Source: Hymenobacter sp. BT559 (GTDB taxonomy: Bacteria; Bacteroidota; Bacteroidia; Cytophagales; Hymenobacteraceae). Taken from it: a stretch of 64,000 bases of DNA. The DNA lies in assembly GCF_017571525.1 (NCBI RefSeq), contig NZ_JAGETY010000005.1, positions 248,001-312,000 on the forward strand, given 5' to 3'. Each line of letters begins with the position of its first letter. Position 1 is the first letter of the stretch. Of the stretch, positions 35,921-43,538 are shown one piece after another. Both the position numbers and the translations under genes were made by a program. The notes beneath the pieces are model-generated. The model ran no database searches. It was not told the origin of the DNA and was given only the letters and a program-made list of their open reading frames with translations.

Positions 35921-36745
35921 ATGTCCTTCTCTCCAGTCACTTCATTGAAAATAGGGTTATTCGGAGCCGGGCGTGTAGCCTCGGCGCTGGCCCCGGCGCT
36001 GGCTGCTGCCGGCCACCAGGTGGTTTTTGTAGCCAGCCGCACCCTGGGCCCGGCGCAGGCGCTGGCCGCCACTCTGCCCGCTAGCCAGGTACTGCCCCAG
36101 GCTGCTGCCCTGGCTGCCCCGCCGCCCGCCGATGTGTACCTGCTGGCCGTGCCCGACGCGGCGGTGCCGCTGCTGGTCGGGGCCGGGCAGTGGCCCGCCG
36201 GGGCGCTGGTGGTGCACGTGGCCGGGGCGTTGCCCCTGGCAGTGTTTGCCAGCCAGCCGCTGGTGCGCGGCGGGGTGCTCTACCCGCTCCAAACGTTTAG
36301 CCCCGGCCGGCGCATCGACTGGCCTGGCGTGCCGCTGTTTGTAGAAGCTGCTGACCCCGACGCCGAGGCCACGCTGCTGGCCCTGGCCGGCAGCCTTAGC
36401 CGGCGGGTAGCCTTGCTAGCCTCGCCGCAGCGGCTGCACCTGCACTTGGGCGCGGTGTGGGCCAGCAACTTTACCAACCACCTGCTGGGCGTGGCGCACG
36501 CGCTGCTGGCCGAGGCCGACCTGCCTTTCGAGCTATTGCACCCGCTGGTGCGCGAAACGGTAGACAAAGCCCTGGACGCTCAGCCTTCGCCCTACGCCGT
36601 GCAAACCGGCCCCGCCGTGCGCCACGATGCGCCCACCCTGGCCGCCCACGAAGCCGCCCTGGCCGCTCATCCGGCCTGGCAGGCGCTCTATGCGCAGCTC
36701 ACGGCCAGCATCCAGGCGGCGAAGCGCATGGCTGAGGGCAAGTGA
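35921..36745 (+). CDS. Rossmann-fold DUF2520 protein
   Basis: A 274-residue protein with an N-terminal NAD(P)-binding fold (IGLFGAGRVASALAPALAAAGH) and the C-terminal helical DUF2520 domain (HLHLGAVWASNFTNHLLGVAHALL, PLVRETVDKAL, TGPAVRHD). The layout is that of ketopantoate-reductase/6-phosphogluconate-dehydrogenase-like enzymes, but the substrate is unknown for the family. The ATG at 35921 begins MSFSPVTSLKIGLFGAG; the frame upstream to 35843 is not conserved-looking. It is followed by a degenerate repeat and the ferredoxin promoter. Confidence 0.88.
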   Translation: MSFSPVTSLKIGLFGAGRVASALAPALAAAGHQVVFVASRTLGPAQALAATLPASQVLPQAAALAAPPPADVYLLAVPDAAVPLLVGAGQWPAGALVVHVAGALPLAVFASQPLVRGGVLYPLQTFSPGRRIDWPGVPLFVEAADPDAEATLLALAGSLSRRVALLASPQRLHLHLGAVWASNFTNHLLGVAHALLAEADLPFELLHPLVRETVDKALDAQPSPYAVQTGPAVRHDAPTLAAHEAALAAHPAWQALYAQLTASIQAAKRMAEGK

Positions 36746-36821
36746 TGAATGACAACGGACTAAGGGTTGCCGCGCAGCAGCCACCTAGCAGTAAGCACTT
36801 GTCACTTATCATTCGTCATTC
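36740..36821. repeat. Degenerate inverted repeat of AATGACA-like units
   Basis: AAGTGATGAATGACAA at the left is mirrored by TGTCACTTATCATTCGTCATT-like sequence at the right (split by mismatches). The left arm overlaps the stop codon of the DUF2520 gene. Confidence 0.4.
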
Positions 36822-36836
36822 CCCATATGGGTGTCT

Positions 36837-36844
36837 TACCTTTG
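36837..36844 (+). promoter_or_regulatory. Promoter -7 element of the ferredoxin gene
   Basis: TACCTTTG fits TAnnTTTG. It lies downstream of the ATG at 36827, so translation must start further in, at the TTG at 36878. Confidence 0.6.
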
Positions 36845-36877
36845 TGCTTTGCATTAGGCCCTAGCGGCAACCGTATT

Positions 36878-37210
36878 TTGACTCCCTCGACGATAACTTT
36901 TCAGTTTCAGGACGGCCAGCCCGCCCAAACCCACGTGGCCGTGAGCGGCGAGTCGGTGCTCGACGTGGCCCTCAATAATGGCATTCAGCTGCAGCACAAC
37001 TGCGGCGGGGTGTGCGGCTGCAGCACCTGCCACGTGTACATCGACAAGGGCGGCGACGAGCTGCCCGAGATTTCCGACAAGGAAGAAGACTTCATCGACC
37101 GCGCCATCAACCCGCGCCTCACCTCGCGCCTGGCCTGCCAGTGCGTGCTGCCCAATGAGCGCCTGGAGGTTGTGGTCACGGTGCCGCCCCAAAACTTCCT
37201 GGGTCACTAG
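36878..37210 (+). CDS. fdx: Adrenodoxin-type [2Fe-2S] ferredoxin
   Basis: A 110-residue electron carrier of the Isc-associated type. Cluster ligands are C42, C48, C51 and C87 in HNCGGVCGCSTCHVY and RLACQC; C46 and C89 are extra cysteines. ELPEISDKEEDFIDRA is the usual acidic partner-binding segment, and the end VPPQNFLGH is typical. A TTG start at 36878 gives MTPSTITFQFQDGQ; longer frames are excluded because the promoter lies at 36837-36844. IscX follows 113 bases downstream, supporting a role in Fe-S assembly. Confidence 0.9.
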   Translation: MTPSTITFQFQDGQPAQTHVAVSGESVLDVALNNGIQLQHNCGGVCGCSTCHVYIDKGGDELPEISDKEEDFIDRAINPRLTSRLACQCVLPNERLEVVVTVPPQNFLGH

Positions 37211-37212
37211 GG

Positions 37213-37309
37213 TTTAATGGTTAATGTCCTAATGATTACTGGTCGGGAAGGTGTTAAACGCACTGCCCGACCGTCATTTCTGACTTATTAACCACTAGCC
37301 ATTACTCAA
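37213..37309. repeat. Nested inverted repeat between fdx and iscX
   Basis: Outer arms TTTAATGGTTAATG and ATTAACCACTAGCCATTA are imperfect complements. An inner hairpin GGTCGGG...CCCGACC sits between them. It is AT-rich compared with the neighbouring genes. Confidence 0.55.
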
Positions 37310-37322
37310 TTAATCAGTAAAA

Positions 37323-37559
37323 ATGAACCACTACGAGCCGCCCATTCAGTGGGCCGACCACGAAGACGTAGCCATTGCCCTCTACGAAAAGTTTGGCGAT
37401 GATTTTACGGAAGCCAAAATCTACCGTATTCGCTTTACCGAGCTGCTGGAGTGGGTGCTGAGCCTGCCCAACTTTGAAGGTACCCGCGAGCAAGCCAACG
37501 AAGGCCACCTCGAGCAGATTCAGGCTAAGTGGGTATACGAGTGGCGCGACCACCAATAG
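37323..37559 (+). CDS. iscX: Fe-S assembly protein IscX
   Basis: A 78-residue acidic protein. The IscX pattern is clear: IQWADHEDVAIALYEKF, DFTEAKIYRIRFTELLEWVLSLPNFEG, and HLEQIQAKWVYEWRD at the end. IscX binds IscS and iron and modulates cluster assembly. It follows ferredoxin, as at the end of the proteobacterial isc operon, but iscS, iscU, hscA and hscB are not in this window. Confidence 0.93.
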   Translation: MNHYEPPIQWADHEDVAIALYEKFGDDFTEAKIYRIRFTELLEWVLSLPNFEGTREQANEGHLEQIQAKWVYEWRDHQ

Positions 37560-37662
37560 CCCGGCGCTGAACCCCCTAGCCCGGGTTGCGTATGACAACG
37601 CCGGCCCGGCTAGCCCCACTTAGGGGACGCAGACAGGCTTATTTCTTCTTTTTGCCGATTAC

Positions 37663-37857
37663 ATGAAAACCGGGACCGTAAAATTTTTTAATGAGGCCAA
37701 AGGCTTTGGCTTCATCACCGACGACGCTACGAAGGAAGACTTCTTCGTGCATATCACTGGCCTCAATGGCGGGCAGATTCAGCAAAACGACCGCGTGGAG
37801 TTCGAAACGCAGGAAGGCCGCAAAGGCGTGAATGCCGTGAACGTACGCCGCGTGTGA
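37663..37857 (+). CDS. Cold-shock domain protein
   Basis: A 64-residue single-domain CspA-type nucleic-acid chaperone. RNP1 is KGFGFI (residues 13-18) and RNP2 is DFFVHIT. The N-terminus MKTGTVKFFNEA is canonical for Bacteroidota. It has about 100 bases of upstream non-coding sequence with GC-rich self-complementary segments, and a strong terminator after it, so it is probably a single-gene transcript. Confidence 0.95.
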   Translation: MKTGTVKFFNEAKGFGFITDDATKEDFFVHITGLNGGQIQQNDRVEFETQEGRKGVNAVNVRRV

Positions 37858-37891
37858 GGCTGCTAGCCCTATACCGGAGGCAATAATAGGG

Positions 37892-37926
37892 AAAGGCCTC
37901 TGCCAGCTTGCTGGCAGAGGCCTTTT
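37892..37926 (+). terminator. Hairpin terminator of the cold-shock gene
   Basis: AAAGGCCTCTGCCAGC, loop TTG, perfect complement, then TTTT, 34 bases after the stop codon. Confidence 0.9.
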
Positions 37927-37978
37927 GCGTGGGGCAGCCCGGCCGGGCCGTACCTTGCGGGGCTCTACTGCCGTTGCC

Positions 37979-38920
37979 ATGTCCGTTGCCCCGCTGTCTT
38001 CGCCTGCTCCTGGGCCGCCCCTGCCGGGCGGGGCCGACGAGCTGCTGCCCGGCCCCGGCCAAGGCAGCCGGCTGGCCCGGGCGCTGCCCGGCCTGGTGCG
38101 CTGGCCCAACCTGGCTATTATGCTGCTGAGCATGGTGCTGGTGCGGGCCATGCTGCTGCCCGGCCAGCCGCTAGGGGTAGTGCTGGCCCCGCAGTTTGGG
38201 CTGCTGGTGCTGGCCGCGCTGCTGGTGGCGGCGGCCGGCTACATCATCAACGACTACTACGATGTCAAGATTGACGCCATCAACCGGCCCGACCGTCTGG
38301 TGGTGGGGCGGCTGCTGCGGCGGCGCCACGCCATGCTGGCACACGTGCTGCTGAGCGGGCTAGGGGTGGTGCTGGCCATGGCGCTTTCGTGCCGCCTGGG
38401 CTTCGTCACGATGGGGGCTGCGGCACTCCTTTGGGGCTACTCGGCCCGCTTCAAGCGCTTGGCGCTGGTGGGCAACGTCAGCATTGGGGCGCTCACGGCT
38501 GCCCTGGTGCTGCTGCCCGAGCTGCAACTGCTGACGGGCCGCCAAGCGGTGTGGCTCTATGCGCTGGCCGCTTTTCTGCTCACGGTGGTGCGCGAGATTA
38601 TCAAAGACATCGAAGACATGCGCGGCGATGCCCAGCACGGCTGCCGCACGCTGCCGCTGGTGTGGGGTGTGGCGCGCAGCAAGTGGGTGGCTGGGTTATT
38701 TCTGGCTAGCCTGCTGGCGCTGGTGCTGGGTGCCACCGGGCAATTGCTGGCCTGGGGCGCCTGGGGGCTGGCTGCCTGGCTGCTGGGGCTGGTGGTGCTG
38801 CCCTTGCTGGAGCTGGCCCGGCGGCTGGCCCGCGCCGACCGTCGCCGCCACTTTCGGCAGCTTAGCGCCTGGTGCAAGGGCATTATGCTGGCCGGTATCC
38901 TAAGCATGCTGCTGGTCTAA
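37979..38920 (+). CDS. UbiA-family prenyltransferase
   Basis: A 313-residue polytopic enzyme with eight or nine helices. The first Asp-rich motif NDYYDVKID (residues 91-99) and the second, KDIEDMRGD, bind prenyl diphosphate through magnesium. PLVWG follows as in relatives annotated geranylgeranylglycerol-phosphate geranylgeranyltransferase, but Bacteroidota UbiA members also make quinones and other lipids, so the acceptor is open. The ATG at 37979 is used; the frame upstream runs into the cold-shock terminator. A near-consensus TACCTTG lies at 37951. Confidence 0.85.
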   Translation: MSVAPLSSPAPGPPLPGGADELLPGPGQGSRLARALPGLVRWPNLAIMLLSMVLVRAMLLPGQPLGVVLAPQFGLLVLAALLVAAAGYIINDYYDVKIDAINRPDRLVVGRLLRRRHAMLAHVLLSGLGVVLAMALSCRLGFVTMGAAALLWGYSARFKRLALVGNVSIGALTAALVLLPELQLLTGRQAVWLYALAAFLLTVVREIIKDIEDMRGDAQHGCRTLPLVWGVARSKWVAGLFLASLLALVLGATGQLLAWGAWGLAAWLLGLVVLPLLELARRLARADRRRHFRQLSAWCKGIMLAGILSMLLV

Positions 38921-39106
38921 GCAGCTTGCAGCTACTTATTTGCTTGCGATATGCTCGGGGTTGGCCGCTAAGCGGTCTAAACGTGGCAGGTAGCCAATAC
39001 CAGCGGCCATATTCTGGAGAAAAGGTGAAGTAAGAAGCAGGCGCTAAGCCAACCGCTAGGGGGTAAAATCCGTTGAGGTCACCAACACGCTTCTTATTTT
39101 GATTAT

Positions 39107-40303
39107 ATGCGCTTTTTTCCGCTGCTAGTGGGGTTACTGGGTTGTGCAACTGTCGGCTTCGGCCAGGGCCTGCCCGCTGCCCAAACTGATACCCGTAAGC
39201 CACCCAAACGAATTACGATTCTGCCGGTGCCCGTGCTGTTTTATCAGCAGGAAACCGGTACTGGCTATGGCTTGGGCGGGCTGCTGAGCGGCCGGCTGGG
39301 CACCGATACGCTCACGCGCGCTTCCAACGCCCGCGTGCAGTTCTGGACCACCCAGAAAAGCCAGTCGCTGGTGCAGTTTGTGCACACCATCTACTCGCCG
39401 GGCGAGAAATATTACCTGAACGGCGAAATCAGCTCGTATAAAAACCGGCTTTACTACTTCGGCACCGGCAACGACGCGCCGCAGGTGCAAAACAGCAACC
39501 GCTCGTTTTTGGATTTTCAGCTGTTTATCATCAACCAGCGCTTTCAGAAGAGTATTGCTAAAAACCAGTTTTTAGGGTTGCAGTACCGCCTCTCGCGGGT
39601 TTATAACATCTCGCAGGAGCAGGGACGGGTGAACGATAACGGCGACCCGATAAACCCATCGGGCGACCCGGCCACGCAAAACTATTTCAACCTCGACCCG
39701 CGTCTCGACCAGCGCCAGCGCCTCAACTTCAGCCTCTCGGGCGTAGGCCCGGTATATACCTACGACAGCCGCGACGTGGCCCTGGGTGCCTCCAAGGGCA
39801 GCTTGCTCGATTTGCAGGTCATGTTTAATGGCGGCTTCGTGGGCTCTGACTACAACTTTGTGCGCTACCAGATTGATGCCCGGCACTTCCAGCGCATCTT
39901 CAGCGACAAAACCATTCTGGCGCTGCAATTTTTGGGGCAATTCCACTCGGGCAACGTGCCGTGGTATGGGCTAGCCGGCATCGGGGCCAACCTGGGCGGC
40001 ACGCTCTACAACAACGCCAACATCATGCGCGGCATTTATGAGCAGCGCTTCCGCGACCGGCAGCTTGTATCGGCCCAGGCCGAGCTGCGCCAGCACCTGT
40101 TTTGGCGCATCGACGGGGCCGCCTTTTTAGGGGCCGGCCAAGTAGGCTATAACCTTAGCGACTACACCTTGAACGGCCTGCACGCGGCCGGTGGCATTGG
40201 AGCCCGCTTCAATTTCATTCGCCGCGACCGTGTGAACCTGCGCTTCGACTACGCCTGGGGCACCGACCCCGGCTTTTACTTCGCCATTGGCGAGGCCTTT
40301 TAG
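39107..40303 (+). CDS. BamA/TamA-like outer-membrane barrel protein
   Basis: A 398-residue protein with a signal peptide ending FGQG. There are no POTRA repeats: the barrel starts almost at once (ITILPVPVLFYQQETGTGYGLGGLLSGRL). The later SGVGPVYTYDSRDVALGASKGSLLDLQVMF, MRGIYEQRFRDRQLVSAQAELRQHLFWR and GGIGARFNFIRRDRVNLRFDYAWG are hallmarks of the bacterial surface antigen (Omp85-type) barrel with the RGY/F-R-D loop. It ends in Phe. Members in Bacteroidota are common, with unknown substrate. Confidence 0.85.
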   Translation: MRFFPLLVGLLGCATVGFGQGLPAAQTDTRKPPKRITILPVPVLFYQQETGTGYGLGGLLSGRLGTDTLTRASNARVQFWTTQKSQSLVQFVHTIYSPGEKYYLNGEISSYKNRLYYFGTGNDAPQVQNSNRSFLDFQLFIINQRFQKSIAKNQFLGLQYRLSRVYNISQEQGRVNDNGDPINPSGDPATQNYFNLDPRLDQRQRLNFSLSGVGPVYTYDSRDVALGASKGSLLDLQVMFNGGFVGSDYNFVRYQIDARHFQRIFSDKTILALQFLGQFHSGNVPWYGLAGIGANLGGTLYNNANIMRGIYEQRFRDRQLVSAQAELRQHLFWRIDGAAFLGAGQVGYNLSDYTLNGLHAAGGIGARFNFIRRDRVNLRFDYAWGTDPGFYFAIGEAF

Positions 40304-40320
40304 GCGTTAATACACTATCT

Positions 40321-40367
40321 AAAAAGGCGGCCAGGCTCCCCCAGTGGGCAGCTTGGCCGCCTTTTTT
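40321..40367. terminator. Hairpin terminator
   Basis: AAAAAGGCGGCCAGGCT, loop, AGCTTGGCCGCCTTTTTT. It lies 17 bases after the barrel gene. Confidence 0.88.
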
Positions 40368-40527
40368 AACTAAAAGAATTAGCTAAACCTTTGGGCGATA
40401 ATTGAGCTGAGAAACAATTGCTTACTTTTTTTATTGCGTGTGTTTTCGGTGAAGGTGTTGCTGGAATTAAAAAATTCGAGGCCGAATTCCTATCCTTCGC
40501 TAAGCCGAGGCGTACAAAGGTCTTCCT

Positions 40528-41763
40528 ATGGACCAACTAGCCCAGCCGGTACGCTTTCACGCCACGCGTGAGGCCACGGCTACCGCCCCACCGGCCCTCC
40601 TTTTTCAACCGCCCACCGAAGAGCAGCTGCTGCAGCAAGCCGAACGTGCCCTGCACCGCCAGCTTCCCCCACCTTCGGCGGCGCTGCAAGCCTGCGTCAT
40701 TATCCCGGCCAAGGATGAGGCGACCACCCTGCCTGCCACCCTGGCCGCGCTGGCCGCCCAAACCACCCTGAGCGGCCAGGCCCTGCCTGCGGGCATGATA
40801 GAAGTAATTGTGCTGGCCAATAATTGCCTCGACCGCACGGCTGCTGCTGTGCGCCAGGCCGCCCGCCGCCACCCTAGCCTGGCCATTCATGTGGCCGAGG
40901 TGCAGCTGCCCCGCCCGCAGGCCCACGTGGGCCGTGCCCGGCGCCTGCTGCTCGACGAGGCTGCCCAGCGCTTAGAGCGTACCATTGGGCCTACCGGCGT
41001 GCTGCTCAGCACCGATGCCGATACCTTAGTGGCTTCTACCTGGCTAGCCGCCACGCTGCGCGAAATCGAGAACGGCGCCGAAGCAGTGGGTGGCCGCATT
41101 CTAACCCAAACGCCCGCCGACGTAGCGCCCTGCCCCGTGCGGCGCGTGCAGTTGCGCGACGCGGCCTACCGCGTGCTGCTGCGCCAGCTCGAAGATAAAA
41201 TTGACCCCTGCACCGCCGACCGCTGGCCCTGCCACCACCAGCACTACGGGGCTAGCCTGGCCCTCACGGTGCGGGCCTACCGCCAGGTGGGCGGCCTGCC
41301 CGCTGTGCCCTACCTGGAAGATGAGCAGCTGTGGCAGCTGCTGTTGCAGCACGACCTGCCGGTGCGCCACAGCCCGCATGTGCAGGTATATACCTCGGCC
41401 CGTCGTTGTGGGCGCGTCGAGGTAGGCCTGTCGTGGCAGCTGCGCGAGTGGGAAAACCTGACCGCTCAGCAGCAGGAGCCGCTGGTGCCCTGCCCGCACG
41501 AGCTGGTGCGGGTGTGGCGGGCGCGCCGCCGCCTTCGTGCCTGGTGGCTGGCCGGTGCCCGCACCGCCGGCCCCGAGCTGACGCGGCTGGCCCGCGCCGT
41601 GGAGGTGCCCATGAGCGATTTATTAAAGCAGGCGCGGGAGGCCGCTACTTTCGGCCGGTTTTGGCAGTGGGTAGAAACCACCCGCGGGGCGGTAATGCCT
41701 GTACCCCTGTCGGGGGCGCTGCGCGACCTGCGCGCCTACCTGCGCGACGGCATTTCGGCGTAG
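40528..41763 (+). CDS. GT2 glycosyltransferase of a four-gene cassette
   Basis: A 411-residue GT-A glycosyltransferase without membrane helices. ACVIIPAKDEATTLPATLAAL (from residue 55) is the nucleotide-sugar entry strand, VIVLANNCLDRT the second, and STDADT supplies the metal-binding DxD (D163, D165). LEDEQLWQLLL is the catalytic-acid region. The C-terminal ~100 residues form a basic helical extension. Downstream and convergent lie a NodS-like methyltransferase, a PIG-L deacetylase and an acyl-CoA dehydrogenase homologue. This combination recurs in other bacteria to my knowledge, but its product is not established. About 160 bases of AT-rich DNA precede the start. Confidence 0.85.
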   Translation: MDQLAQPVRFHATREATATAPPALLFQPPTEEQLLQQAERALHRQLPPPSAALQACVIIPAKDEATTLPATLAALAAQTTLSGQALPAGMIEVIVLANNCLDRTAAAVRQAARRHPSLAIHVAEVQLPRPQAHVGRARRLLLDEAAQRLERTIGPTGVLLSTDADTLVASTWLAATLREIENGAEAVGGRILTQTPADVAPCPVRRVQLRDAAYRVLLRQLEDKIDPCTADRWPCHHQHYGASLALTVRAYRQVGGLPAVPYLEDEQLWQLLLQHDLPVRHSPHVQVYTSARRCGRVEVGLSWQLREWENLTAQQQEPLVPCPHELVRVWRARRRLRAWWLAGARTAGPELTRLARAVEVPMSDLLKQAREAATFGRFWQWVETTRGAVMPVPLSGALRDLRAYLRDGISA

Positions 41764-41778
41764 CTATGTGCCTTCTGC

Positions 41779-41816
41779 ACGGCCCGCGCACCTACTGTAG
41801 TGGGAGCGCGGGCCGT
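41779..41816. terminator. Hairpin after the GT2 gene
   Basis: ACGGCCCGCGC and GCGCGGGCCGT are perfectly complementary around a 16-base loop, starting 16 bases after the stop. Only a weak T-run follows. The rest of the gap to 42020 shows no gene. Confidence 0.55.
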
Positions 41817-42020
41817 TGGGCTTAAGAAAGCTTGCGTTCGGCTTAGGCCAATGCTAGGTGCAGTTTGTAGGGGCTAGGGGGTATTTTTAACCGCCTCTTC
41901 TTTATGGCCTATGCTGCCCGGCCGGCTGGCGCGATGACTTTAATCGGAACCGCCTTGCAGGTGCCGCGCCAGGGCCTGGGCCCTCGGTGAATGGCGGGGC
42001 CAGCCCCGGCGTGAATACGG

Positions 42021-42623
42021 CTAGCCCGCCGTCCGCTCAAACAAATCGAGGCGGTAGTTGTCGGCGCGGTGGCCGTGCAGGTGGGCTAGCGGGCCACCGG
42101 GGGCGGCTTTTGCGAGGAAAAACGCGTGCACCTCGTCGCCGGTCTGAGGGTAGTCGGGCACTACGGGCGTCCAGTGCACCAGCAGCAGTTGGGCGCCGGC
42201 GGGCAGCGCGGCCAGCATCAGGTCGGCAGCGCGGGCCAGGTCGGCGGGCGCCCAGTAGTAGCCCACCTCAGAAAGCAAAATCAAGTCGAACTGCCCCTCG
42301 GGAAACTCGGCGGGTACTTGCATTTTCCGCAGCGCTACCTGCGGTAAGCCGGCGCAGCGCTGGCGGGCCTGGGCCAGCGCCGCTTCGCTCACATCTACGC
42401 TCAGCAGGTGCCCGCAGCGCAGCGCCAGCTGGGCCGTGAGCACCCCGATAGAGCTGCCTATTTCAAACGCCCGCTCGTAGCGCGGTAGTGTAAGCGCCGC
42501 TAGGGTATCCTGATACTTGGCGCGCTCGTAGGGGCTGCTGGCGAAGGCCCAGGGGTCGTGGCTAGCCCGGTACACATCGTCGAAATAACCAGGATTCAAG
42601 GTATTGGGTTGGTTTGTATTCAT
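42021..42623 (-). CDS. NodS-like SAM-dependent methyltransferase
   Basis: A 200-residue class I methyltransferase. PGYFDDVYRASHDPWAFASSPYERAKY at the N-terminus is typical of NodS-like N-methyltransferases. Motif I is FEIGSSIGVLTAQLA (from residue 53), followed by LLSVDVSEAALAQARQRC and the FDLILLSEVGYYW motif. The start codon overlaps the PIG-L stop by four bases (ATGA), so they are coupled. In rhizobial Nod-factor synthesis, NodS methylates an amine exposed by a deacetylase; the analogous deacetylase-methyltransferase pairing here suggests deacetylation followed by N-methylation of a glycan or glycolipid (inference). Confidence 0.87.
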   Translation of the reverse strand: MNTNQPNTLNPGYFDDVYRASHDPWAFASSPYERAKYQDTLAALTLPRYERAFEIGSSIGVLTAQLALRCGHLLSVDVSEAALAQARQRCAGLPQVALRKMQVPAEFPEGQFDLILLSEVGYYWAPADLARAADLMLAALPAGAQLLLVHWTPVVPDYPQTGDEVHAFFLAKAAPGGPLAHLHGHRADNYRLDLFERTAG

Positions 42624-43369
42624 GCAGAGATGGGAGAAGGTGCTTCGATAAAAACCTCGGTGGGCTGGGCAAAATGCGCCAGCATGTGCTCGGATAATAA
42701 AAAGCCGCTCGAGTCGTCAGTGATGACACCCGGCGCCAGCTGCGAGCGGTGCGCCGCGATGGCCCGCTGCTTCTGGGCCAGCACCGGCCCAATGTCGAGC
42801 CGAAAGCCCTGGCCCTCGTGGGGCTGGGGCAGGTCGGCGGGGGCGGCGCGCTCCCAGGCCCACACCACGTATTCGAGGCGGCGCGGAGGCTGGGGCAGGC
42901 TAGCCAGCGCGGCAGCCGTGAGGCGGCTGGTGGCGCGGTGGTCGGGGTGCGGGTCGCGCCGCCAGGGCACGAGCACCGTATCGGCCTGCTGCTCCGTGAT
43001 AAAATCGGCCAGGCGGGCAGCGGCCTTGTCAAAGGCCGAGCCCTCGCTGGGCACCTCGCTGTCGGGCAGGCCCAGGTACAGCACGTTATGTTCGTCTACG
43101 TTCAGCACGGCCAGGGCGTGGCGCAGCTCGGCGTAGCGCAGCTCGCGCCGGGCAACGGGCGAAAAATCAACGGAGTGCGGGTGCGACATTGTGCCATCGC
43201 TGACCTGCACGGCGGCCACCGGCTGGCCGGCCTGGCGCAGTAGGGCCAGCAGCCCGCCGCAGCCCAGGGCCTCATCATCGGGGTGCGGAATAACGATAAC
43301 CGTGCGGCCCAGCGTGGCAGCGTAGCTGGCCGGGCGCAGCGGGTAAGCTTCAAAAGGAAGAGCAGACAT
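42620..43369 (-). CDS. PIG-L family deacetylase
   Basis: A 249-residue zinc-dependent N-acetylglucosaminyl deacetylase (LmbE/MshB-like). Zinc and catalytic residues are in PHPDDEALG (H29, D31, D32) and HPDH (H141, H144). The family removes acetyl from GlcNAc-lipids or sugar conjugates. It is translationally coupled to the methyltransferase and lies 169 bases downstream of the acyl-CoA dehydrogenase gene, all on the minus strand. The gap upstream shows no clear TAnnTTTG element. Confidence 0.93.
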   Translation of the reverse strand: MSALPFEAYPLRPASYAATLGRTVIVIPHPDDEALGCGGLLALLRQAGQPVAAVQVSDGTMSHPHSVDFSPVARRELRYAELRHALAVLNVDEHNVLYLGLPDSEVPSEGSAFDKAAARLADFITEQQADTVLVPWRRDPHPDHRATSRLTAAALASLPQPPRRLEYVVWAWERAAPADLPQPHEGQGFRLDIGPVLAQKQRAIAAHRSQLAPGVITDDSSGFLLSEHMLAHFAQPTEVFIEAPSPISA

Positions 43370-43538
43370 AAGGACAAGCAGACGGCGCCAAAACCGGCGT
43401 TAGCACCATTCCTTACGCGGTTTAGGGCCAGAATGGCTGCAAAAAAGCCCGACGGCAGGTAGCTGTTGGCAGTTTCAGCAAGTAGCCAGCCGACTTAGCT
43501 AGGAGAATAGCCGAGCTTATGCCGGCCCGCTCACGCGG

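Noticed and set aside
36767..36877. Longer ferredoxin starts, including ATG at 36827
   Set aside because: The promoter element at 36837-36844 lies downstream of them, and the conserved ferredoxin begins at about 36887.
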